A stretch of DNA of 64,000 bases from CAWCDJ01 sp963796485. GTDB taxonomy: Bacteria > Acidobacteriota > Terriglobia > Bryobacterales > Bryobacteraceae. This document shows positions 26,428 to 34,610 of the stretch, in pieces (position 1 is the first letter of the stretch; each line of letters opens with the position of its first letter). The DNA lies in contig CAWCLV010000012.1 in NCBI GenBank assembly GCA_963796485.1, forward strand, positions 310,001-374,000. Direction: 5' to 3'. A model generated the notes under the pieces. It was not told the DNA's origin, searched no databases, and saw only the letters and a program-made list of their open reading frames with translations. Made by a program: the position numbers and the translations under genes.

Positions 26428-29400
26428 CTAATCCGCGGATTTCCCGAGCAGCTTCTCCGCCGCGTCCAGGATCTGCTGCGCGGTATAAGGCTTCTGTATG
26501 AATACCGCTCCGGGGTGCGCCGCGCACAGGCGCCTGGCTTCCGATTCGCTTAAGCCGCTCGTCAGCAGCAGTCTGGTCCCCGGATACTGCGCCTTCATTG
26601 CCGGCAAAAACTCGTTCGCCCCCATGATCGGCATCACGATGTCCACAATGGCGGCGGCCACGTCCCCCCGCTCGCGCTCGCAAACGGCCAGAGCCTCTCT
26701 CCCGTCGGACGCCAGCAACGCGCGATAGCCTCTCCGCCCCAGCGCCGCCCCGATAAACTGCCGCACCGTATCCTCGTCGTCAACCACCAGGATGGTCGCG
26801 CGTTCCTCGCCAGCCGCCCGATAGCTCGCACTCCGCTGTTCGTGCGCAACCGGCAGGAGCACGCGAAACACGCTCCCGCTTCCCGGGACGCTCTCCAGCA
26901 TCATGGCGCCGTTCTGCGAGCGGAGGATGCCCGCAACCGCGGATAGTCCCAGGCCCCGGCCTGTAAACTTCGTCGTGAAGAAAGGGTCGAAGATCTTCGC
27001 CCGGTTCTCCTGGCTGACGCCGCTTCCCGTATCTTTCACCTCCACCGAGACATACCGGCCTGGCCGCACCTCGACGCCGGTGGCATCGACGAACGGCTGG
27101 TCGAGATCCACGAGCGATGTCGCTATCGTGATCCGGCCCGGGGCGCCTTCCCCGATCGCCTCCCCCGCATTGATCACCAGATTCATCAGTATTTGCTGAA
27201 GCTGGCCCGGGTCCATCCGGACTTTCGGCAGGCGGCTCTGCACGGTGATCGCCAATTCGACATTCTTCGGGATCGAGAAGTGGACGAGATCGACGATCTC
27301 GTTCACGGCGCGGGAAACGTCGAGGTCGCAGAGTACGAACTGCCCCTTGCCGGAGTATGCCAGCAACTGCCGCGTCAGGTGGGCGGCACGCTCCGCGCTT
27401 CGCACAATTTCGTTTACCCGCGCCTCCGCGCCGGGGCCGAGCTCGGATTGCAGCAGACTCGCATGCCCCAGGATTCCCGTCAGCAGATTATTGAAATCGT
27501 GTGCAATCCCGCCCGCCAGCAGACCGACGCTCTCGAGTTTCTGCGCCTGTCGCAGACGCTCTTCCGACTGTTTGTGTTCGGTAATGTCCAGAAACGCGCC
27601 GACGCAGCCGCGAACGCCGCCGTCCGCCCCCCAGAGCGGGCTGGCTTGCCCAATTAGCGTAATCTCGCGGCCGCTGGGCAGCATCACGGCAATTTCCGGA
27701 CCTCGCACGTCCAACCCTCGAGCCGCAGCCACCTGCATCGGCAGTTCCTCGGCTCTGAGTTCCCGCCCACCCTGGAAGAAGCGCCTTACCGAGGTCACGT
27801 TCCGGGAGACGTTCTGTTCCGGCTCGGACTCGTATAGCGCGTACGCCATCGGGTTTCCCGTGATATTGTTGCAAGCCTTATCGTGTGCCACAAAAATCGC
27901 CACAGGCGCGACGGCCATCACCGTCTCCAGCTCTTCGAACCGCTGGCGAAGCTGCTCCCCGCTTTCCCGCACCGCCTCTTCCGTACGCTTGCGCTCCGTA
28001 ATATCCCGCCCGACCGCCACACATCCTACGATCGCGCCATACCTGTCCCGGATCGGGCCGAAGCTATAGCTCCCGACCCACGATTCGCCGGTATCCTTAC
28101 GGCGCAGGCGGTACTCCGTATATGCCACCTTTTCACCCCGGAGGGCGCGAGGCACCGCCCACATCTCCACCGCGGCGAGTGTGCCGTCCGGCAGGTATAC
28201 ATCCACGGATTTCGCATATTCGGCGAATGTCCCGGGGCATTCCTCTTTGCTTCGGAAGCGGTGAAAAGTCGCGAACGCGTCGTTGAAATCGATAAAGCGC
28301 CCCTCGGCGTCCGAGATACAAACCGCGTCTGCCATGCTGGCCAGCGCCGCTTCCAGCTTTGCGCGGCTTTCTCGCAAAGCGTCTTCCGATCGCCGCTGTT
28401 CGCTGATATCCGTGTTAGTTCCGAACCAACGCGCAATTTTGCCGGCGGCATCGCGGACCGGGACCACACGGGTCAGAAACGGTCGAAAGACGCCGTCCGA
28501 CCCGCGGAGCGGAAACGTCATATCCAGCGGCTCACCTTTGGCGATCCCCTCTTTCCATCTCTCGATCACTACCGGCAGCACGTCCGGATCGTGAACGGAT
28601 TGCCATCCCCATCCTTCCATCTGCTCGGCGGTGGCCCCTGTGTACTCGTACCAGCGCTGGTTGTACCAGGTGATCCAACCATCCGGGCTCGCCATCCAGC
28701 ATAGCTGCGGAATGGAATTCGCGAGCGTCCGGAACTGGGCCTCCCGGTCCAGAAGCGCATCTTCCGCGCTCTTCTGTTCCGTAATGTCCGTGAAGAGCGA
28801 CATGCGACCGGTGATGCGACCCTGGTCGTCCTCAAGACTGCTCCCCGAAATGGATACCCAGATCAGCGATTCATCGGCGCAACGCAACCGGACCTTCACA
28901 CGCCTGCAATTCGGCTCGGGACGTTCGGCGAACAGTGCCTTTACTTGCTCGCGATCCTCGTCTACGACAAAGTCGAAGGCGCTGCGCCGCAGCAGGTCCT
29001 CACTCGAAGAACACTTCAAGATTTCGGCCATTCGCCGGTTGACGAACTCCGTCCGGCCCTGCGCGTCTACCACCCAAACTCCCTCCCAGGCAGCCTCCAG
29101 AAGTTTACGGTATCTCAACCGGCTCGTCCGGCAACCTTCTTCCTCCTCCCGTGCGCTGATCAGCGCGTTGACCGTGGCGACGAGCACCTCCGGTGCCACC
29201 GGTTCCCGGAGATAGGCGTTCGACCGGTACTCCAGCGCCTCGGGAAAGTCGTTCTCGAATCGCCCCACGGCGGATACTTGCAGCACGGGTATCGCGCTCG
29301 TTTTGGGGTCATTTTTCAGGCGCTTGCAGACTTCGAAGCCGCTCAAATCCGGCAAGCGAACGTCGAGAACCACCAGACAAGGCTCGACTTCGGCCGCGAG

Positions 29401-29505
29401 CCGCAGCGCAGACGCCCCATCGGCAGCCTCCACTACGTGAAACCCCGCGTTCCGCAGAATCCGGCTGCGGAGGTAACGATTGCTTTCCTCGTCGTCCACG
29501 CACAA
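26428..29505 (-). CDS. Hybrid sensor histidine kinase with N-terminal receiver and PAS repeats
   Basis: Signal-transduction kinase of at least 1025 residues with no membrane segments. Order: receiver (D48 in VVLDVRLPD), four PAS domains (about 128-240, 255-375, 385-505 and 520-645, each ending in a D-I-T/S-E-x-K/R-type boundary), HisKA with phospho-acceptor H669 (GGIAHDFNN), HATPase (DTGSGVSQENRAKIF, GRGLGLSAV), and a second receiver with D955 (IVDIVMP). No DNA-binding output domain exists, so phosphate should pass to another protein. The frame begins at a TTG that cuts into receiver strand beta-1. In-frame sequence continues about 80 bases further up to a TAA without ATG or GTG, so an unusual start (CTG or ATA) upstream is possible. 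Paralogue of the next gene. Confidence 0.9.
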   Translation of the reverse strand: MCVDDEESNRYLRSRILRNAGFHVVEAADGASALRLAAEVEPCLVVLDVRLPDLSGFEVCKRLKNDPKTSAIPVLQVSAVGRFENDFPEALEYRSNAYLREPVAPEVLVATVNALISAREEEEGCRTSRLRYRKLLEAAWEGVWVVDAQGRTEFVNRRMAEILKCSSSEDLLRRSAFDFVVDEDREQVKALFAERPEPNCRRVKVRLRCADESLIWVSISGSSLEDDQGRITGRMSLFTDITEQKSAEDALLDREAQFRTLANSIPQLCWMASPDGWITWYNQRWYEYTGATAEQMEGWGWQSVHDPDVLPVVIERWKEGIAKGEPLDMTFPLRGSDGVFRPFLTRVVPVRDAAGKIARWFGTNTDISEQRRSEDALRESRAKLEAALASMADAVCISDAEGRFIDFNDAFATFHRFRSKEECPGTFAEYAKSVDVYLPDGTLAAVEMWAVPRALRGEKVAYTEYRLRRKDTGESWVGSYSFGPIRDRYGAIVGCVAVGRDITERKRTEEAVRESGEQLRQRFEELETVMAVAPVAIFVAHDKACNNITGNPMAYALYESEPEQNVSRNVTSVRRFFQGGRELRAEELPMQVAAARGLDVRGPEIAVMLPSGREITLIGQASPLWGADGGVRGCVGAFLDITEHKQSEERLRQAQKLESVGLLAGGIAHDFNNLLTGILGHASLLQSELGPGAEARVNEIVRSAERAAHLTRQLLAYSGKGQFVLCDLDVSRAVNEIVDLVHFSIPKNVELAITVQSRLPKVRMDPGQLQQILMNLVINAGEAIGEGAPGRITIATSLVDLDQPFVDATGVEVRPGRYVSVEVKDTGSGVSQENRAKIFDPFFTTKFTGRGLGLSAVAGILRSQNGAMMLESVPGSGSVFRVLLPVAHEQRSASYRAAGEERATILVVDDEDTVRQFIGAALGRRGYRALLASDGREALAVCERERGDVAAAIVDIVMPIMGANEFLPAMKAQYPGTRLLLTSGLSESEARRLCAAHPGAVFIQKPYTAQQILDAAEKLLGKSAD

Positions 29506-29627
29506 GACGGTGCGTCCGACGCTCGGGGCGGTCGATGGCCCGCTCTGGCAGTGGTCATCGAGCGGTATGGGTTCGGTCAGCGGATTTTATTGTAGCCGAT
29601 GCAGAACTCAACACCCGTGGCATCTGT

Positions 29628-32600
29628 TCATTTATGAACAGACCCGAGCAATTCCTCGAATGCGCGGGTGATCCGCTGGGCAGTGTAAGGCTTCTGAATA
29701 AATTTCGCGCCGGGGAACGCGGCACACAGGCGCCGCGCCTCCGACTCGCTGTAGCCGCTGGTCAACAGCACTTTGATGTTCGGCTGCTGCGCTCTCATAA
29801 TGGGGAGCAGTTCGTTCGCCCCCATCAGGGGCATCACCACATCCAGCACCGCCGCCTGGATGCTGCCGTTTTCGCGGTTCAGAACCGCCAGCGCCTCCCT
29901 CCCATCCGAAGCCGACAGCACCCGGTAGCCCCGCTTACGGAGGACCGTCCCGATGAAGTCTCTTATGGTGCGCTCATCGTCCACTACCAGCACGGTGGCG
30001 CGTGTGCCGCCCTCCGGCTCGGCTTCGGCCTTCCGGAGCGCCTGGTCAGGCGCGGGAAGGTAAACACGAAATGAGGTCCCCTGCCCCGGTTTGGAATCCA
30101 CGATAATGCCGCCGCGCTGCGAACGCAGAATGCCCGCCACCGCCGCCAGCCCCAGCCCCCGGCCGGTGAACTTGCTGGTGAAGAACGGTTCGAAGATCTT
30201 CGACTTGTTTTCCTCTTCGATGCCGCTGCCGGTATCGCTCACTTCAATGCAAACGTACCTTCCGACAGTGACTTCCTGGCCGGTACCGTCCAAAAACGGG
30301 TGCGCGACGTCCGTCAGGAATGTGGAGACGCTTACTTTCCCCGGATTGCCTTCTCCAATCGCCTCGCCGGCGTTGATCACCAGGTTCATCAGGATCTGTT
30401 CGAGTTGGCTCGGGTCCATCCTGACAGCCGGCACGCGCCTCTCCGCGGTTACCGAGAGATCCACGCTCTTGGGCAGTGAAAACTGCACCAGGTCGGTGAT
30501 CGCATTCACCGCGCGCGGCACATCCACTTCGCGCACGGTGAACTGCCCCTTGCCGGAATACGCCAGCAACTGGCGGGTCAGGTGCGCCGCCCGCTCCGCG
30601 CTGGCAATCACCTCCCGAACGCGTTCGCCCGGCCCTGGTCCAACCTCCTCCAGCACCAGGCTGGCGTTGCCGATCACGCCCGTCAGCAGGTTGTTGAAGT
30701 CGTGCGCGATGCCTCCCGCGAGCAGTCCGATGCTCTCCAGCTTTTGCGTCTGCCGCAGTCGCTCCTCATCGCGCTTGCGGTCCGAGATGTCGAGGAAGGC
30801 GCCGACGGCCCCGCGAGGGCGCCCGTCATCCCCGAGCAGGGGGACAGTATCGCCAAGCAGGTTGCGGGTGGTGCCGTCTTTCAGAACGAGATCAAGTTCG
30901 AAATTCCGAACCGCGGTGCCCGTGGCAGCGGCGTTTCGCAGCGGAAGGTCTCTGAGGGCCAGCTTCTCTCCGTCCTTCATCAGCCGGTAAGCCGGCGGGC
31001 TCTCCCTGTCGATCGCCAGGATCGACAGATTACTGCCCGGAGGCAGTTGAAGCAGATCATGGGCCATGCGATTGCCGGTGATCCGGCGGCATTCCGGATC
31101 GCGGGCGATCAGCAACACCATCGGCACCGCCTCCATGAAGGTTTCCAGCTCAGCCGCCCGCGCGCGCTCCCGGGCGCTGCTCTGCTCCAGCCGCTCCCCG
31201 GCGCGCTTCCGCTCGGTGACCTCCTCCGCTGCAACGCTGATTCCGGCGATCTCGCCTCGTTCTCCGCGAAGGGGTACCCAGGAAGCGTTCCAGGACCGCA
31301 TAAGCCCCGGTGCGGCCGCCGTCTCGCCGGTGATCTCATAATCGAGGAGCGGCTCGCCGTTTTTCAGGATGCGGCTGAGAATCCCCTCCACCTCCTCTCC
31401 GATTTTCGGAAGCATCTCTGGCGGCGTTTTGCCCAGGTGAGCCTCTACGGGTAAGCCGTTGATCTCCGCCATCCGCTGATTCATTCGCACCCACCGCATC
31501 CGGGTATCGAACACGCAGAGGCCGACCGGCGCCGATGCGTAGATTGCTTCGATTTCTGCCAGCCTGCGGTACGCGTGGACCTCGCTCTCCTTCAAGGCGC
31601 GCTCGCTCCGTTCGCGTTCCGTAACGTCGCGGACGAGCCCCAGGTAAAGCCGCTCGCCTTTCAACAGGCACGCAGCAAGGCGGATCTCGACCGGGAAGAT
31701 GCTCCCGTCTTTCCGCCGCTGGTGGCCGTGAATCGTCATCGCCTCGCCGAACCGAACCTGCTCCCAGGCCGTTCGCGCCGAATCCAAGTCGAAATCCATC
31801 TCAATATCCAGCACGGTCATCGAGAGAAGTTCGCCGCGCGAATAACCGAGGCTTTCACATGCCCGCTGGTTCACATCCACAAACCGGCCTTGGGGGTCGT
31901 GGACGAACACGGGGTCCGACGCCTGCTCGAAAAGGGTGCGGAACCGCTCTTCGCTATCGCGCAGGCGCTCTTCCGCTTCGCGATGTTCGGTGATGTCGGT
32001 ATTGGTTCCCAGCCAGCGTACCACCCGGCCCTCCGAATCGCGGATGGGCAAGGCGCGGGAGAGGAACCACCGGTAGCGGCCATCCTTTCCCCGGAGAGGG
32101 AAGGTGTCCTCCCACGGTTCGCCGGTTTCAAAGCTGCGTGTGATGCGTGCTACCACGCGCTCCACGTGGTCGGGGTGGTGCACTTTTTGCCACCCCCATC
32201 CCTGCATCTCTTCCAGGGTGGTTCCGGTGTACTCGTACCAGCGCTGGTTGTACCAGAAGACCCGGCCCTGCCCGTCGGCCATCCACGCGAACTGAGAGAT
32301 GTTGTCCGCCAGTGTGCGGAACCGCTCCTCGCTTTCCCGCAACGCGCTGGTGTAGCGCGCCTCCGCGGAATCGGGACCACAGACACTCTGCCGCCACTGC
32401 AACGACGCGCCGTGCTCGAAAGGAAAGACCCTATATTCGACACGGGTGTCGACAGAATCCGCCCGCGTTTCGAAAGCTGCCGGCTGATTCTCCTCCCACG
32501 CACGTTTGCACGCTTCTCGCAGAATGGCGCACGTGCTCTCGGGCAGGAAATTGAAGACCGGCCTTCCGGCGATTTCTTCCGGAGGCCTGCCGAGAGCCTC

Positions 32601-32702
32601 GGCCGCGCGCTTACTGGCGTACGTGCATAGACACTGCCGGTCAAATGCGACCACAGGGTCGGAAAAGCTATCCAGAATCTCTGTAGCCGTGGGGTGAACC
32701 AC
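29628..32702 (-). CDS. Hybrid sensor histidine kinase with five PAS domains and C-terminal receiver
   Basis: 1024 residues, soluble. PAS domains lie at about 5-105, 123-243, 250-365, 375-495 and 518-640. HisKA follows with H667 (GGIAHDFNN), then HATPase (DTGSGIEEENKSKIFEPFF) and a C-terminal receiver with Asp in AVLDVVMPL. From the last PAS to the end it is closely similar to the kinase encoded downstream, so the pair arose by duplication. The N-termini differ: a PAS domain here, a receiver there. The GTG start has GAGG seven bases upstream. Lack of haem- or flavin-specific residues visible by eye leaves the signal open. Confidence 0.92.
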   Translation of the reverse strand: MVHPTATEILDSFSDPVVAFDRQCLCTYASKRAAEALGRPPEEIAGRPVFNFLPESTCAILREACKRAWEENQPAAFETRADSVDTRVEYRVFPFEHGASLQWRQSVCGPDSAEARYTSALRESEERFRTLADNISQFAWMADGQGRVFWYNQRWYEYTGTTLEEMQGWGWQKVHHPDHVERVVARITRSFETGEPWEDTFPLRGKDGRYRWFLSRALPIRDSEGRVVRWLGTNTDITEHREAEERLRDSEERFRTLFEQASDPVFVHDPQGRFVDVNQRACESLGYSRGELLSMTVLDIEMDFDLDSARTAWEQVRFGEAMTIHGHQRRKDGSIFPVEIRLAACLLKGERLYLGLVRDVTERERSERALKESEVHAYRRLAEIEAIYASAPVGLCVFDTRMRWVRMNQRMAEINGLPVEAHLGKTPPEMLPKIGEEVEGILSRILKNGEPLLDYEITGETAAAPGLMRSWNASWVPLRGERGEIAGISVAAEEVTERKRAGERLEQSSARERARAAELETFMEAVPMVLLIARDPECRRITGNRMAHDLLQLPPGSNLSILAIDRESPPAYRLMKDGEKLALRDLPLRNAAATGTAVRNFELDLVLKDGTTRNLLGDTVPLLGDDGRPRGAVGAFLDISDRKRDEERLRQTQKLESIGLLAGGIAHDFNNLLTGVIGNASLVLEEVGPGPGERVREVIASAERAAHLTRQLLAYSGKGQFTVREVDVPRAVNAITDLVQFSLPKSVDLSVTAERRVPAVRMDPSQLEQILMNLVINAGEAIGEGNPGKVSVSTFLTDVAHPFLDGTGQEVTVGRYVCIEVSDTGSGIEEENKSKIFEPFFTSKFTGRGLGLAAVAGILRSQRGGIIVDSKPGQGTSFRVYLPAPDQALRKAEAEPEGGTRATVLVVDDERTIRDFIGTVLRKRGYRVLSASDGREALAVLNRENGSIQAAVLDVVMPLMGANELLPIMRAQQPNIKVLLTSGYSESEARRLCAAFPGAKFIQKPYTAQRITRAFEELLGSVHK

Positions 32703-32820
32703 CGAACACCTCGAAGCGTGAGTTACCAGGCGCCAAACCTGATGATGGAAACCTCAAGCGAGTCTACTGCGAGGCTACCACCGTCGTCGGCCCCTTTTGG
32801 GTATGCGTTATCACACTCAC

Positions 32821-32838
32821 GCGGGGCTATCACCCCGC
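32821..32838 (-). terminator. Hairpin between lactate permease and histidine kinase
   Basis: GCGGGG and CCCCGC form a perfect 6-bp stem around CTATCA, about 40 bases beyond the permease stop in its reading direction. No U-tract. The surrounding 170 bases hold no gene. Confidence 0.4.
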
Positions 32839-32875
32839 TTCATCTCCGCGGGCCGTTACAGGCACTCCGGACAGA

Positions 32876-34531
32876 TCACCAATACCGGTGACCGTTCGGG
32901 ATGGCCCCCGGAAATACATAGGCATAAAGCATGACGATCAGCCCGACGAGCAGCAGCAGCCCGATACTGTGCTTCATCACCGCCCGGAACAGCGCGCCTT
33001 CCTGCCCCTCCTGGCCGGTCACGGCGCAGCCGATCACTAGCGATTGTGCCGCAACCATTTTTCCCATCACGCCGCCCGCACTGTTCGCCGCGCCCATCAG
33101 AATCGGGCTCAGCGAAAGCTTGTTTGCCGTGATCACCTGCAGGCTTCCGAACAGCGCATTCGAGCCGGCGTCCGTGCCGCTCAGCGCCACCCCCAGCCAG
33201 CCGATCATCGTTCCGAAAAATGGAAACAGCACGCCGGTATGGGAGAGCGCCATGCCCATGGTGGCATCCATCCCGCAGTAGCGTGTCACATAGCCGATCC
33301 CCAGCATTGCCATGATCGCCACAATGCTCAGGCGGAGGCGCCAGAGCGACCCGAAGAACACCTGCACCGTGCGTTTCAAGGAAAGCCCGAGCAGCGGACC
33401 CGCCAGCAGTCCGGCAAAGAAGGTGCCCGTTCCCGGCGTCGAAAGCCAGGAAACATCAAACGTGGCCGGCTCTGCGTACGGCTTGAGAACGACCGGAGGC
33501 GTACGCACCACCTGGAGGTGCAATCCGGGCACCGGATGGTGCCATGAAACCACGTCCAGGGCCTTGGTCACGGAGGGCACTCCCCACAGCACGACGAAAC
33601 CGGCCAGCAGCAGAAATGGCGACCAGGCCTTCACCAGCTTGCCGAAGCCGAGCGACTCCGCGGGCAACTTCTTCTTTGCGCGGCCCTCCCCGGCATATCG
33701 CCACACATCGCGCGGTTTCCACACGAACCGGAAGAAGAGCGCAAGCACAACCAGGGTCCCAATACCCCCGATGATGTCCACCAGCGACGCGTCCATGAAA
33801 TTCGACCAGAAGAACTGAATGCTCCCGAAGGTGAGCCCGCAGACCAGCAGGCCGGGCCACACGGCCATCGTGTCCCGGGTCTTGCAAAGCACCCGGATCA
33901 GCCAGAAGGGCAAGACCAGCGTAGTGAGCGGCAGGATGCGGCCGAGCATCGCGCTGAAATCCGCCTCGCGCAGCCCCGTTACCGCCACCAGCGTCCTCAC
34001 CGGATTGCCCAGCCCGCCGTAGGCCACCGGCGCGGAATTCGCGATCAGGCACATCAGCGCGGTCTGGAAAGGCGGAAACCCCAGCCCGATCATCATGGCC
34101 CCGGTCACGGCCACCGGCGCGCCGCCTCCGCCCGCGCCCTCGAGAAGCGCTCCGAACGCAAACGCAATCAGCAGCACCTGCAAGCGACGGTCTTCGGAGA
34201 TATCGCCGATCGATTGTTTGATGATCTCGAACTGCCCCGATTCCACCGACAGGTCGTAAACGAAAACCGCGGCCACTACCACCCAGGCGATCCGGAACCA
34301 CCCGAACACCAGTCCGTCCGCCACGGCTCCGGCCACCATGACGGATGGCATGCGGAACACGGCGAGCGCCACCGCCACCGCTGCCACGAACGCATACACC
34401 GCGGATTTCCACGCGGCGGTTCTCCGGACCGCCAGGAAGAAGAAGAGCGTGCATACGGGCAGCGCCGCGGCCAGCGTGGAAAGGACCGTGTTTCCCAACG
34501 GGTTGAAGTTCTGCAACCAGGGTTGATTCAT
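32876..34531 (-). CDS. lldP: L-lactate permease (LctP family)
   Basis: Inner-membrane lactate/glycolate:H+ symporter of 552 residues with 12-14 predicted membrane segments, the family's usual size. Characteristic stretches include LLEGAGGGGAPVAVTGAMMI, NSAPVAYGGLGNPVRTLVAV, GWLGVALSGTDAGSNALFG and ANSAGGVMGKMVAAQSL. The start was placed at MNQPWLQNFNPLGNT because that is where LctP proteins begin. The longer open frame upstream is Arg-rich and lies inside the opposing rhamnosidase gene. No Shine-Dalgarno is visible, and a TATAAT lies only ten bases before the ATG. No lactate dehydrogenase genes are adjacent. Confidence 0.95.
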   Translation of the reverse strand: MNQPWLQNFNPLGNTVLSTLAAALPVCTLFFFLAVRRTAAWKSAVYAFVAAVAVALAVFRMPSVMVAGAVADGLVFGWFRIAWVVVAAVFVYDLSVESGQFEIIKQSIGDISEDRRLQVLLIAFAFGALLEGAGGGGAPVAVTGAMMIGLGFPPFQTALMCLIANSAPVAYGGLGNPVRTLVAVTGLREADFSAMLGRILPLTTLVLPFWLIRVLCKTRDTMAVWPGLLVCGLTFGSIQFFWSNFMDASLVDIIGGIGTLVVLALFFRFVWKPRDVWRYAGEGRAKKKLPAESLGFGKLVKAWSPFLLLAGFVVLWGVPSVTKALDVVSWHHPVPGLHLQVVRTPPVVLKPYAEPATFDVSWLSTPGTGTFFAGLLAGPLLGLSLKRTVQVFFGSLWRLRLSIVAIMAMLGIGYVTRYCGMDATMGMALSHTGVLFPFFGTMIGWLGVALSGTDAGSNALFGSLQVITANKLSLSPILMGAANSAGGVMGKMVAAQSLVIGCAVTGQEGQEGALFRAVMKHSIGLLLLVGLIVMLYAYVFPGAIPNGHRYW

Positions 34532-34541
34532 GGGCAACCCG

Positions 34542-34547
34542 ATTATA
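34542..34547 (-). promoter_or_regulatory. TATAAT box giving a near-leaderless lldP transcript
   Basis: On the minus strand a perfect TATAAT ends ten bases before the lldP ATG. Transcription starting 6-8 bases downstream would produce a leader of only a few bases, which agrees with the absence of a Shine-Dalgarno. No good -35 hexamer is found at 17-18 bases, which weakens the case. Confidence 0.35.
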
Positions 34548-34610
34548 TAAGACGGCACATTCCGATATCGCCCGTTGACTTGGGACCGCGCGAGGCGATA
34601 CCGTTTCGGC

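Noticed and set aside
32703..32875. Structured RNA or riboswitch in the gap before the histidine kinase
   Set aside because: Only one simple hairpin is visible and no recognised riboswitch motif; position suits a terminator for the permease.
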